From Forficula auricularia (taxonomy: Eukaryota; Arthropoda; Insecta; Dermaptera; Forficulidae): 64,000 nucleotides of DNA. The notes under the pieces were generated by a model that was not told where the DNA came from, made no database searches, and worked only from the letters and a program-made list of their open reading frames with translations. This document shows positions 11,693-22,900 of this stretch, piece by piece; the first letter of the stretch is position 1; each line of letters starts with the position of its first letter. The translations under genes and the position numbers were made by a program. The stretch is from the NCBI GenBank assembly GCA_024734495.1, contig JALMQS010000089.1:2057445-2121444 (forward strand), given 5' to 3'.

Positions 11693-12040
11693 TATACATA
11701 TTATATTTGGTATATATTACTTGTGTTAAGGGAGAATGGTGTAGGTTCTTGGTGAAACATATTACTTGTATATTATGTTTATTTTCACCAAGCAGAGGAC
11801 AACCTCATTTTGATTTCTCTTTAGAAATATGTAATTCATTTTTAGGATTACATTCAAATATAAAATAGGGCACTATTAGTATCGATACAATTTTTCCCAT
11901 ATTTATATAAGGAGTAGCTCGATAAAACTTTTTTATATTTTTCTTCATAACTATACAAGTAAAATTATTTTAAGACAGTAGCTACTCTCAGCAATTTGAT
12001 CTTTTATATTGTAAAAAATAAATAAAAAGAAAAGACTTAC

Positions 12041-12124
12041 CATTTTAGTAGCCGGGGTCTCTGCGGAATAACGCCTTGAGCTCCACCCAATAAGCAGCCT
12101 ATCTGTCCGGCGTTTGCGCGTCCA
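12041..12124 (-). CDS. Candidate internal coding exon of an unidentified minus-strand gene
   Basis: An 84-base GC-richer island in AT-rich flanks is bounded on the minus strand by a consensus acceptor (pyrimidine-rich, ending TTATTTAG) and a consensus donor (AAATG then GTAAGT). Two frames are open throughout. The more protein-like one (one base left over from the preceding exon) reads GRANAGQIGCLLGGAQGVIP and then QRPRLLK. I do not recognise the family. No second exon could be paired with it in the window; neighbouring exons may lie on either side, beyond long introns. It could also be an old pseudo-exon. Confidence 0.45.
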
Positions 12125-13149
12125 CTAAATAAGAAGAAAATAAATTATTTTAATTCATCGATAAAATACCGTTATATAATTTTTCTTATCATTACCACGC
12201 TCGAGTCAAATTATCAAATGAAATAAATATGAAAAAAGTTCTCTATTTGAAAAAATATATATACCTATGACCTATCTATATATTTTTAACAAATTCATTA
12301 TCTCGTAGAATTGTTTTAATCAGTATAGATTGAATTGTCAATTTCTATTCAAAAATTAATATTTTATTTAAAATTATTATAGAATTTTATATCGAACATA
12401 TTTTAGAACTTAGCTCTCGCGGATTTATCAATCATCTGACCTTCTTGTAAACCCATATTATTTTAATTCGGCGAGGTGGATCTTCCAAAAATAGTTACTT
12501 GATATATCAAATTTATTCTTATTTCAGTTGATAAAGCGAAAGAATGAACAAATGTATGAAATTTTTCATAATTTACTATAAAGTTAAATGGCTAAATCGA
12601 AAGTAGAAATACTTAGGTTTGTATTGATAAATGTAGTGAATAAGTAATATACTAACTATGGTAAGAGTGTAAATGGATAGATAGTGGCCAAATCAAATGA
12701 CAGGCACGGCAAAGTTCAAGTCATCTGATTGGCCATCCCAGCCCCTCCATTTATCATCTACCTTTGGTTAGTGGTAAAAAAGCATTTACTTTGCGACATA
12801 CAACAGGCCCTTAGTAGTACAAAATCCTGAATAAAAAAACCAAAAAAACAAAACTAAACATTAAATATAATAATATTATATTTAAAAATAATTTAACATA
12901 AATATATATTAAAACAATCGTGGCAAAATCAATAAAATTTTAAGTTATATAGGAGAGAATTTAGTAGATTAGGAAATATGCGTATAGAAATGATTTTATT
13001 AAAGATAAGAGTAAATAAATATATATTTATATGATGATTTACTATATATATGATTCATTTTTTTATTTAATGCGAAATAAGTGACCTAGAATCTTGAATC
13101 ATAGTAAATCAATATTAAATATAATATTTATTTACTCTTATCTCTATTA
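12125..13149. other. Unannotated AT-rich sequence
   Basis: No gene seen. A weak inverted repeat (AAATGGATAGATAGTGGCCA at 12670 against TGGCCATCCCAGCCCCTCCATTT near 12730) could be a small MITE. The remainder is low-complexity. Confidence 0.35.
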
Positions 13150-13412
13150 TATAGATATGTCTCTTGAGTCCGATTTAAGTCACTTCAAACACCGACTGGT
13201 TCAAAAATCACTATAAAAATATTATTAAATTTGAAATTAAATTAAATTTAAAAAAAAATATTGGCCTAACTTTACTTAGGGAGATTTTTACAACGATGAC
13301 TTGGTCTCATAGTAAAAATCGTAATCCTCTTGAAAATAGTCTTTCGATTACAATTTTTGATTCAGGGGTAAATAAAATACAAACAACTCGAGAAATTCAA
13401 ATTTGTTATTTA
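13150..13412 (+). repeat. GATTTAAGTCACTTC repeat, copy 1
   Basis: The sequence from TGTCTCTTGAGTCCGATTTA through TTTACTTAGGGAGATTTTTA to TTTTTGATTCAGGGGTAAAT is repeated at 18384-18690 with small indels. It is a dispersed repeat with no coding content recognised. Confidence 0.7.
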
Positions 13413-13824
13413 CACTAGACCGAGTTATCAGAGATACTTGACGGAATGGATAAACAGACAGATACACATTGTATCGACACTTTTATAGAGGTTTTTCACT
13501 TCAAATGAACTTTTACAAATAAAATAATAATAATAAAATGCTGATTTCGCAAAATGTTCAATTTGAAGTGAAAACATGTAGGCTCCGTTTTGTGTTTGTA
13601 CACAACCTTAAAAGTCAATGTTTTATTTAACATACACAGCTTGAATTTAGAAATAAATATTTTTTCCTTAAAATGTAACCTTATCAACTAAATAGTCTTA
13701 AATAACAATTTTATTTTAAAAATAATTTTTTTAAAAGATAACATTTTCCACTATTTCAGAACTAAAAATAGTTTGTTAAAGGTTTTTGTAAAAGTTGTAG
13801 GTGTAGTAGGTATATGGCAAGAAT

Positions 13825-13970
13825 GAGGGCTGAACTCGATTGGAATTAGTACACCTCTTTCGGAATTATGGGAATTATTTTGGAATTCATTAGATAATTC
13901 CCTCTAATCTAATATCTCTAATATATGAAAGTGGAAGAGATGTATGATATTAAGTCGCGGTTCAATTCTC
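13825..13970. mobile_element. Diverged GAGGGGTGAACC MITE
   Basis: The ends GAGGGCTGAACTCGATTGGA and CGCGGTTCAATTCTC are recognisable, and the core is shortened (ATTAGATAATTCCC). More mutated than the other copies, so probably older. Confidence 0.65.
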
Positions 13971-14070
13971 GTGGTATATATATTTTATTTTTAATCAAAA
14001 CAAGTATAAATGCCTGTAATACAAAGATTGTAATCTATAGAGGGCTACTTCCTGGTTTTGTAACAAAACT

Positions 14071-14196
14071 GAGGAACTGCATTGGATTTATTTTGAATTC
14101 ATTAGATAATGCCCCTTCATCTGTTTCTAATTGGAATAGAAAGTGGTAGCGGGTGAGTGAGGTATACACGATATGTAAGGTCGTGGCTCACCCCTA
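14071..14196. mobile_element. Truncated GAGGGGTGAACC MITE
   Basis: The right end (GTGGCTCACCCCT) and core (ATAATGCCCCTTCATCT) are clear. The left end is reduced to GAGGAACTGCATTGGA, so part of the left inverted repeat is deleted. Confidence 0.6.
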
Positions 14197-14619
14197 GGTA
14201 ATGCAACTATGGTAGAATTGGGGGTATAATGCGCTGCTAAAAATAATGTTGTATAAAAATAAGAAACATGAACAACGCTTTTACATCCACGTCACTGGTA
14301 AAACTAATTGCTGTTGTTAATTGCCTTCATGTCCCATATGCTTTCTTGTTGGAAAAGATTTATTTTATTAGCGCCTATCTAATCAGTATACACTATAATA
14401 CTACGTAATTAAATATATTTTTATATTTTTGTTTTCTCGTTATTCTTTAGCTTCTTCCCTGTAATTGAAATAACCTTTTATCAATCATAGTGTTGTTAAT
14501 TTTTTTGATGGCTCGCGAATTTTCTTTAGTTTTCTGCAATTAATTTCAATGGGATGCAAGTATACCGGACTGAGAATAGATGAATATAAAAAACTATATG
14601 TCGTATAGAAGGTTATAAC

Positions 14620-14789
14620 GAGGGTGATCCGCGATTAAATAGGTGCACACTTAAAATATTTGGAAGTACTTGGAAATATTTGAAACATTTGAATTAGCTG
14701 GAAGTAGGTACTTAGAAATATTGTTTTTAATGGAAATATTTGAAGTACAAATGGAAGTAGGTGTACAGCATAAGAATGCGGTTCACCCT
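14620..14789. mobile_element. GAGGGGTGAACC MITE, TTTCCAAATA-core variant
   Basis: The ends GAGGGTGATCCGCGATTAAA and TGCGGTTCACCC enclose a core of degenerate TTTGGAAGTACTTGGAAATA units. GGTTATAAC (14611-14619) and GGTTATATC (14790-14798) flank it, a 9 bp duplication with one mismatch. Confidence 0.75.
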
Positions 14790-14799
14790 GGTTATATCG

Positions 14800-15640
14800 C
14801 AACAATATACACAAAATAATTTCGTTTGATTTATAGTCATTGATGACATGGAACAATTGTTTTAATGTGTTCTAGAGGCATTGACCTTGTTTTATTTAAT
14901 AGGTATATTTAGGTATTATAAATATATTTTTGAAGTGAAACATCTTTAGCGACGTATCTGTTTTAATTTTGTTGTTACATTAAAGGAAATGACCTTAATA
15001 GAGGGGAAATAGAGACTACCCCAGGGCATCTTTTTGCCACAGTAGGCCCTGTAGTGTGTTTTAAATAATAATTTAAATTTATAAAATTAATAAATTAGTA
15101 TTTGTCATGAGCTATTAGTGGTTTTTAAAATTAAAGTTTTACTTCCTCCGATGTGGATGAGGGTGACACATTTTTTTTATATCCCGTAGAAACTAAAAAA
15201 TGGAACCAAACACAGTTAAAATACGCCTGCGACTTCTGAAGCAAAATTAAATAAATATATTATTTTATTAAAATTTTAACCGAAAGATTATTTTAGGGAG
15301 GTCAAATATAAAAAATATGAAGTGTGAGGAATCTCACTCATTAAAAGTGGACTTTTTTCAATTTAGTCTTATTTTGGAAATGTCGGTATAATAAGTCGAA
15401 CGAATATGACATAACAAAGAAATTGAATATTATAATCATTTATAATGTTGCATCAATGAGTATTTAAGTATCTCTTCCTAGTGGAAACCACTCCCCCACT
15501 GAGGAGACAGCGCTTCAACATTGATTAACCATTTGAATAATAAAATAAATTACTGAAAAGAAGCAAATTCAATCATTTATCCTTTAAATAAAAAATTAAT
15601 ATATCCAGTACACACCAAGCCAGCAAAAATTTTATGAAGA
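14800..15640. other. Unannotated AT-rich sequence
   Basis: Nothing beyond low-complexity sequence could be supported here. Confidence 0.35.
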
Positions 15641-15645
15641 TGATA

Positions 15646-17335
15646 TTTTTTTTTTTTTTTTTTTATAATGATATTGATACAAGAAGAAGTTGCACCAAGA
15701 AGGCACAACTTGTGCTCGTAACTTTTGCAATGGTGAAGATAAGGGGAGATTTAGGATTGGGTAGAAGTCGAAAGGTATCTGTGGATGCTGGTCTTGAAAA
15801 AGTTTGAAGGTAAGAAGTTGAAAGACGGTCAGGGAAGAATTCCAGCTTCAGGATGTCATAGGGATAAATGAATTAAGGAATGCGTTTGTTCGATTGGGGT
15901 ATCGGCTTAAGCGCGTAGGTGTTGAATTTTAGAAAATCGCGTATTTCGGGCAAATGAGGCTCTGGTGGACGATTGATTTAATTTTGCCAGAACGGTGCTC
16001 GGTAATATCTATAAAAAGGGATAGGGCGGAGACAGATTCACGATGGGCTAGGGAGTCGAGAGTGTCAGTTAATGTAGGATCGCCTATCAGTCTGATAGCT
16101 CGCCTCTGAAATTAAAATTCATATTAAGAGAATACTTTGAGGCTCCTCTCCACAAATGAGCAATATTCAAGACAGGGGCGAATTTGAGCCTTGTATAATA
16201 TAAGGAGTTGAGTGGGGTGAAAATCGTTTGGTTTCGGAAAAGGCGCCGTTGCTGATGCCGTAGCCGGGTTACCGAGATAATATGGTCATTCCAAGAGGTC
16301 AGAACCCAAGGGTGAGTATTCAATATTAACATTTTATTACGGAATTCCAATGAGCTCGAACAAAGCGGAAATGTCCGGAAGGTTCCTATCTGCGCGCCTA
16401 GAAATAAAGGCAGCACTGTGTTTCGCCAGCATTGAAGCTACCACCAGAGATCCCCCATTTTTAAGCATGCTTAAATCTGAATTTATTGAGGAGGCGAGAG
16501 CCAGCGATTGTCTAGTAAGGATTGTTGTGAGGGTGCTATCGTCAGCGTAATAAATGTATTGATTGGAGGGCAGATTTAATAGGTCATTAATATAGATAAT
16601 AAAGAGTGTGGGAGAGATGACTGGAGCCCTGAGGAATTTAGCATTAGTATTAAAGGACGGCAGAGATTCCGTCAAATTTCGATTTAATAGAGCGGTTTTA
16701 GAGAAGTTTGCCACCAAGAGGTTTGGGAAGGCCAAATGCAGGTAATTTGGCAAGAAGATTTTGTATGACATGACTAGCGCCTGAAATGTCTAGCCTATTG
16801 GCGAAAGCCCTTTACCAGTCTCTAGTGCTTTATTCCAAATATGAGTTATATATGCTAAAATATCGCCGGTGGACCGAAATTGTCTAAAGCCAGTATTGAC
16901 TACTGTAATGGATTAGTTTATTAGATTCTAAATGGTGAAGAACTTGCTCATTAATGATTTTTTCCATGATTTTAGAAACAAACTAAGTTAGAAAGGATCG
17001 CAATTTATTTAAATTGTCATGATTACATGACCTTTTTAATTGCTGAATTTTAGTTGCTTTTCCATTTCCGAAATGAGCCAGTGGTATATGAAAGTTTGAA
17101 AATTTTTGAGAATAGGAGTGTCGAAGGCAATTTTTGATATACTGTGAATGTTGTCTGGGCCAGCGGCTGAATTAACATTTAGGTTTTTTATTACTTTTAA
17201 TATTTTTGGTATTCTGAATTTAATATCCGACATAATATTTAAGTTGTGTTTTGTCTTATAGTGAATTTGCTTTTGACAAAGAGTAATAAATGGCCCACTG
17301 GAGAAATGCGCTAAATTGAGAAATGTCAATTCATT
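15646..17335 (-). mobile_element. Non-LTR retrotransposon, 5'-truncated and decayed, copy 2
   Basis: Read on the minus strand, the copy runs from reverse-transcriptase sequence (near 17330) to a 3' end and A tail (the T run at 15647-15664). This is the longest copy of the family also seen at 4380-4783 and 30480-30938. Several frameshifts and stops break the reading frame. Confidence 0.85.
16087..17329 (-). pseudogene. Reverse transcriptase pseudogene, jockey/CR1-like
   Basis: The first segment (17329-17036) resembles the RT thumb/palm entry: a KVIKNLNVNSAAGPDNI phrase matches the conserved K--KAAGPDGI. The next (16771-16337) contains SPTLFIIYINDLLNLP and the catalytic palm motif YADDSTL, with both aspartates kept. 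The third (16416-16087) carries the downstream LNSLYYTRLKFAPV and LWRGAS phrases typical of the region after the RT domain. These are separate frames, so the gene is dead. Assignment to the jockey/CR1 group is by motif likeness only. Confidence 0.8.
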
Positions 17336-17689
17336 TATAAAAAACTCGATTTTATAATTTTATCAAATTCCCTACCTGTTACAATTATAATCATTTTCCT
17401 TATCTTTCAAAAAAAATATAATGTAGCTATTTCATGACTTTACCATAAGTACACCTCTCCCCCAGTAATGTTTTCATTCATAAAGTAGGTACCCTAAGAC
17501 TACATAAAAATTTCAATATATGAAACCCACCTCGTAATTCTATTTAATTTTTATTATTAAAAAAAGTTTCATTGATCCATTATCTCTAGGTACAAAATTT
17601 AGTTCAAACCCTCAACCACCAGATAAAATATTTTGTACATTGAAACATTAATGAATAAATTACTGATGGGAATTATTGACGATGGTGGT

Positions 17690-17840
17690 GTTGCACAAGA
17701 AAATATATTGAAGGAGACAATAAAAGAGTGTGTCTTCTGCTGGAATTATAAATTTCAGCAGAAATATAAATTTTATTTTTATTTATTTATAATTCCAGCA
17801 GAAGACACTCTTTTATTGTCTCCTTCAATATATAAAAATT
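17690..17840. repeat. Palindrome B1 (PLE-like inverted repeat)
   Basis: ATTGAAGGAGACAATAAAAG, followed by the AGTGTGTCTTCTGCTGGAAT region, is mirrored by the complementary right arm (17792-17836) with a loop around 17757-17790. A near-identical palindrome is at 18727-18842. TTCCAGCAGAAGACAC-type sequence recurs near 27744. No hammerhead core was found in these two. Confidence 0.7.
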
Positions 17841-18090
17841 CTGTTACTCGGCACAAAATCTTCAATTTAGTGGAAATATAATTTAAAATATTTTTTAATT
17901 TTTGCCGAGTTTCCACTTTGTGAAACACCACTATAATCCGTCACAATTCTGTAAGCGAATATACTACCATATAACCAACACCGCTTTCCATAAACGCTAT
18001 TTAATAAATTGAATGTCCATAATTATCAACAATAAATCGAAGAGTTATTAATAAATTATTTGCAAACGAATTAATAAGCAATTGATTGGA

Positions 18091-18175
18091 GTCGGGTTAG
18101 GCTTGGGGTAGCAGCAAGTGGACCCGGGTAGAGACAAATTTACGGCCGAAAATCAAAAAAAAAAAAAATAATAAT
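18091..18175 (+). mobile_element. Family 2 SINE, internally deleted
   Basis: GTCGGGTTAGGCTTGGGGTA is followed by CAAGTGGACCCGGGTAGAGA, so the tRNA B-box part is lost. An A tail with AATAATAAT follows. It abuts a copy of the AAGCTGACGTGTTC repeat. Confidence 0.7.
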
Positions 18176-18376
18176 AAGCTGACGTGTTCTGATGTGGCCA
18201 TCCACTTGACTTTACCATACAACCTGGACCCTAAAATTTTTTTTTATACATCTGGGGGGGGGGTTAGTTTTTTCATTTTTATACTTCTGGGGTCCCCCTG
18301 ATTATGTATACAAAATTTGGTTGAGTTGGGTAAATGGCCAAAATTTTCATTTTTTGACCCTACACCCCCCTCCTCC
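18172..18376 (+). repeat. AAGCTGACGTGTTC repeat family, copy 2 (5' part)
   Basis: The copy begins AAGCTGACGTGTTCTGATGT and carries the TACTTCTGGGGTCC and TACAAAATTTGGTTGAG modules, but stops at about 18376 where the GATTTAAGTCACTTC repeat begins. Confidence 0.75.
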
Positions 18377-18383
18377 ATTTTGG

Positions 18384-18690
18384 AGATATGTATCTTGAGT
18401 GTGATTTAAGTCACTTCTAAACACCGACCGGTACAAAAATCACTTATAAAATGATATCTTTGAGGCCCTTTCACAAAGTCTTTTAAAATGAATTAAATTA
18501 AAAAAAATATATATATTGGCATAACTTTACTTAGGGAGATTTTTACAACGATGACTCTGGTCTCATGGTAAAAAAATAAATTATATAAAAAATTATATCC
18601 TCTCCAAAATACTAGTCTTTCGATTACAATTTTTGATTCAGGGGTAAATAAATACAAACAACTTATAAATTCAAATTTCAAACAAAAGAC
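18384..18690 (+). repeat. GATTTAAGTCACTTC repeat, copy 2
   Basis: Second copy of the repeat at 13150-13412, from TGTATCTTGAGTGTGATTTA to TTGATTCAGGGGTAAATA, with an extra block around 18440-18490. Confidence 0.7.
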
Positions 18691-18726
18691 CACCCAGAAT
18701 GAACTTAATAATAATAATAAAAAAAA

Positions 18727-18842
18727 ATTATTGAAGGAGACAATAAAAGAGTGTGTCTTCTTCTGGAATTATAAATTTTATTTATTTATAACGAATTATA
18801 ATTCCTGCAGAAGACACACTCTTTTATTGTCTCCTTCAATAT
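18727..18842. repeat. Palindrome B2 (PLE-like inverted repeat)
   Basis: Arms match those of B1: TTATTGAAGGAGACAATAAA on the left and its complement on the right, with a shorter loop. Both B1 and B2 are followed by ATATATAAAAATTCTG and a CGGCACAAAA phrase, so they are related insertions and not chance hairpins. Confidence 0.7.
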
Positions 18843-18892
18843 ATAAAAATTCTGCTACTCTCGGCACAAAAACATTCAATTTAAAAAAAAAT

Positions 18893-19200
18893 TAGGTAAA
18901 ATTGCAAGGTGGGTTTCAAAAAATGGTCTGACAACCCGAAATATATCGAAATCAAAACTCACTTTTGTTTCAGTTTATTTTATGTGAAACCCACCTTGCA
19001 ATTTTACTTATTATTAAAAAACTAGGGGTGAACCGCGACCTAAAATCGTGTACACCTACTTCCACTTCCACTTTCATTTTCAAGTAGAAGACAATAGATT
19101 ATCTAATGAATTCCAAAGTAATTCCAAAGAGGGTGTACACCTAATTCCAATCGCGGTTCACCCCCATTAAAAAATGTTTCACCTTGAACCTATCTGCTTA
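18893..19200. repeat. Palindrome C, interrupted by a MITE
   Basis: TAAAATTGCAAGGTGGGTTT (18897) is mirrored by AAACCCACCTTGCAATTTTA (about 18987-19006). Between the arms, CCCGAAATATATCG is a hammerhead-like remnant without a complete core. The MITE at 19022-19165 inserted just outside the right arm, separating it from the box AATGTTTCACCTTGAACCTA (complement of the box at the other hammerhead loci). Confidence 0.65.
19022..19165. mobile_element. GAGGGGTGAACC MITE with 9 bp target duplication
   Basis: The ends AGGGGTGAACCGCGA and TCGCGGTTCACCCC are intact. ATTAAAAAA flanks it at 19013-19021 and 19166-19174. The terminal CT bases vary among copies. Confidence 0.85.
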
Positions 19201-19211
19201 AAAGTTATTAA

Positions 19212-19297
19212 TAATAATAAAAAAAAAAAAAAAAAAAAAATTAAAAAAAAAAAAAATAAACAAAATATAAATATAAAATAAAGAAATTTTTTAATCA
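19212..19297. repeat. A-rich low-complexity sequence
   Basis: Homopolymeric A runs lead directly into the N gap and probably caused it. Confidence 0.8.
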
Positions 19298-19397
19298 NNN
19301 NNNNNNNNNNNNNNNNNNNNNNNNNNNNNNNNNNNNNNNNNNNNNNNNNNNNNNNNNNNNNNNNNNNNNNNNNNNNNNNNNNNNNNNNNNNNNNNNN
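19298..19397. other. Assembly gap, 100 N
   Basis: Exactly 100 N bases, the usual placeholder for a gap of unknown size. The true distance between gene 1's promoter region and the sequence to the left is unknown. Confidence 0.99.
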
Positions 19398-19693
19398 TGG
19401 ATGGGTGGGCATTTTTTTTTTTTTTTTTTAAGCTCCACCCCTAAAATTATACTCTCCCTTTGTATTATTTTTTGCAGTCATTTTCCTTCCTTTTGATCAG
19501 CTCAATGGACCTATCGCAATGCTTGGCTCTTTGAGGGGGTCGAGGGTTTTCATTTTCTGCACATACAGAGGTGTGTCCAAAATCCGTGGGTGGCTTTGTT
19601 TGGGTTGCAGGGGTGTTGTTATGTTCTGCCCTCAAGGGCTAATTAACCAAGCCGATAGAGTAGAGAGGGGACGGCGAGCATGGTGGGGAGTGG

Positions 19694-19701
19694 CATGACG
19701 T
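19694..19701. promoter_or_regulatory. TGACGTCA (CRE/ATF-type) site
   Basis: A perfect palindromic CREB/ATF consensus lies about 57 bp upstream of the TATA box of gene 1, inside a GC-richer block that stands out from its surroundings. The position suits a promoter-proximal site; binding is inferred. Confidence 0.5.
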
Positions 19702-19757
19702 CACGGCGGCTGAGTGGGGGGGAAATAACGCATGGCATGAATGAGAGAGATGTCCTG

Positions 19758-19795
19758 TATAAATAACAGGAAGAGAGACTGCAGAGGATCATAGT
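19758..19795 (+). promoter_or_regulatory. Gene 1 core promoter: TATA box and initiator
   Basis: TATAAATA is at 19758-19765 and an initiator-like TCATAGT at 19789-19795, placing the start site near 19791, about 33 bases downstream of the TATA box. This is normal spacing for an arthropod TATA promoter, and the first coding exon begins 87 bases further on. Confidence 0.65.
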
Positions 19796-19877
19796 GCGAG
19801 TGACCGTGCTCCTGTGCACACCCATATATACCCACATACACACCCACACACACACATTTACACTTAATTATTAGATA

Positions 19878-19926
19878 ATGTGTTCAGAATCAGTGATGAA
19901 TAGTGAAGACGTGAAGTGTTCCCAAG
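19878..19926 (+). CDS. Gene 1 coding exon 1
   Basis: ATG at 19878, 16 codons plus one base, ending at the donor CCCAAG then GTGAGT. Chosen because exon 2 has no methionine ahead of the signal sequence and this ATG is the one that joins in frame. An alternative would be an unspliced transcript starting at the ATG at 20069. Confidence 0.6.
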
Positions 19927-22900
19927 GTGAGTTGAGTGTCCCAATCGCTTTCCTCGTGTTTAGTGCTCCCAATTACCGATAGCTCAGTTCCCTCCAGGCT
20001 GTTTTCTCCGCTCTCTATTAGAGAGTCGGCCGGCCTGGCTTGGAAAGCGGTGCAATACGACCATTTCTATGCTCGTCGCGCCGCTGCCAACTCTCACAAG
20101 CCTTACTACTTTCCAGTGCTACTTTTTCCCATTCACCCGTTTTCTAAGTCCCCTTAGTTCTCTTGTAACTTTTTTTTTTCATTTTTTAACATTTATAAGG
20201 CGTGGTTTACTTATCAACATATGGTTGTGTGTGTGTTTAGCTCGACGAGCAGATTGGCTGCTCTCCACTTGGCAACTCCGCCTCGTTCTGTTTCTGATTG
20301 GTCTATCGACGCTGAGAGGCGTGGCCAGCGCGCCGTCCAATCCCTGCGGGACAAGAAACGAGTTTGAGCGCATGCGCCTTGCAGGAGAGGGCGGTAACGA
20401 AAAAAACCCAATATTGGAGCGACTTCGTACAAAACTAAGAATATCTCTGGAACATTCAACATCATACCAGCATAGTGTTGAACATCTCTACGGAAATGTA
20501 AGTTTTGACCACAAATTATTCATATTTAAAAAACCAGCAATCTGGGTTTTTATTTTAAAATTAATAAATTTTATCTTACTCCGGCATTTTTGTGTCTTCC
20601 AAAAAAATTTCGAAAGTAACTTTTTTTTAAAATATTTAAAATTTCGTGTTTTGATCTCCCCCTTTAAATTATCAAAATATCATATTTTATCCCCTCGAAA
20701 CTTCTTTTTATTGCACCTCCAATAAAGACAATAAAGTGTTGGAAAGTAAGTAAGAGATAAAATAAATTAATTTCAAAATAAAATCCAAAATGTTGTATTT
20801 TTTCACTAGATACCTAAGTCAGTCAAAATAAGCCAAAAGTTTTTCAGATTTAAAAATAGGTTTATTTTCAAAAAATTTCGAAAGTAACTTTTTTTAAAAA
20901 TATTTAAAATTTCGTGTTTTGATCTCCCCTTTAAATTATCAAAATATCATATTTTATCCGTTCGAAACTTCTTTTTATTCCACCTCCAATAAAGTCAAAA
21001 TAAAGTGTTGAAAAGTAAGTAAGAGCTAAAATAAATTAATTTCAAAATAATATCCGAAATGTTGTATTTTTTCACTAAATACCTAATTCATTCAAAAAAA
21101 AACCGAAAGTTTTTCACATTTAAAAATAGGTTTATTTTAAAAAATTTGACGTTTCGAGCTTTTATTCACATAACATATTTAAACAATCTAAAATATAGAA
21201 TATCAAAACAAATTTTCACTTCTTTCTTACATAGGTATATTAAAACAAGAAGAAAATGTCTTGTCATCTAGTTCAATAATAAATCCAATTTTTATCTATA
21301 ATAATAAATTTCAAATCTTCAAAATCATAAAATTTTTAATTTGAAAAAATCAAAATCTTATAAGAATTAGAATTATCTATTTAATTTAAAAAACATAGCT
21401 TCATATTTTATGGTCTGAATGAATCTCTTAAATAATTATAGCGAATTTCGGTTTCCATGTCCAAGACCAATGTCCATTTGCAAAGTCTATTAGAAATCTA
21501 TAATCTCTATAATCCAAAATTTAACTAAAAAAATGCTATCAGATAAAGTTGAAAATTTTTAGATAGCATACAAAATATCTCAAAATTACGGCACTATAGA
21601 ATATAAAATCGTTTATGAACATTAAATTGATTCAATTACTAATAAAAAAAATTGTCTCACATTACATTTTCCCGATAATTGTCGAATTAGGAAGGTTTTA
21701 TTAGAAAAATCATGGGGTGTCTTTTCTATTGAAAAAGAATGGATAATTTTTATTACATAACAAAAGGGCTGCCCCAAAGAGTAATAAAAATTACCCAGAA
21801 TGTTTTCACCCTTTTGGGTCAGTCTTTTGACATGTAATAAAAATTACCCATAAATCATCGGATTCAGTATAAGACATTGATTTCACTATCAGTAGAGGTA
21901 CTATAACTATTTAGAAAAAAATATACATTTTAACAGTAGTATTGAATTAGTTATTTTAATCCATAGATAAATGCAATTAACAAAGAGACCACATATTTAT
22001 AAATCAGGTAAATATAGTTAATAATTAAATATTTATTATTCCAAATGCTTTCGACAAATATTTTGTCTTTCCCACAAAGAGAATAAAAATTACTTATCAA
22101 ATTATACATATATATATATATATGCCTATGTTTTTTAACAATTTTTTGTGAAGATTGTAAAATATTTGCCAAAAGCTTGGAAAAGTAAATATTTATTTAA
22201 TTAACATTTACCAGAGATTACTAAATAATTAAGAATTAACTTTACCTATAATTTTGATTATAGATATTAAGATTGATTGACAAATGAGGGCTATTGAATT
22301 GCAATAAGAAATTCTCACTAAAGTCTAATCTCAATAAACACTTACTGATCCACACTGGTGAGAAGTTATTCACCTGTGATCTCTGCGATAAGAAATTCTC
22401 ACAAAAGTAAAAGATATTGGAATTTTTCGATTATTATATTCTATTTTAATTGGAAATTATATATTTTAAACCAATAATTATAAATAAAAAATAGATGATT
22501 CTAATAATGTTCTTTTTAATTTTTCCAGGTACGTGAGCGACTCGGTGTAACAGAACCTGTCATCAAATGGCTGCCCACAAACAAAGAAACCACAAACACG
22601 TTCAAGAAAGCAAGATGCAAGAAACGTCATCGTCTCAACTTGCTGCACACCCTTTACAACGATCTCGAGTTATTTGTGCGTTCTTTCCGAGCTGTCAGCC
22701 AATTTCCGCCAAACACTGTCGAAGTTGATCGCAAGAAACACCATAACCGAAAAAATTTGTCCATGAAATTTCTCCAAGAAGCTAATGCTGTAAGTATCTC
22801 AAAAGATTATCTTCATACATGGGCGTTCTCATTAGAAAACTTTTTACTGGGAAGTAGGGGCAGCTTTAAGACAAATAATTACATTAATACAGACTCATTA

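Noticed and set aside
11376..11868. Two overlapping ORFs of about 107 codons on opposite strands
   Set aside because: They are mirror translations of the palindromic TIR element at 11071-11692.
19179..19412. ORF spanning the N gap
   Set aside because: It is built from A-rich sequence and placeholder bases.
20069..20725. 218-codon ORF as a single-exon gene
   Set aside because: Only 20241-20497 is coding in composition. The ORF start lies in intron 1 and its end in intron 2, with GTAAGT at 20498.
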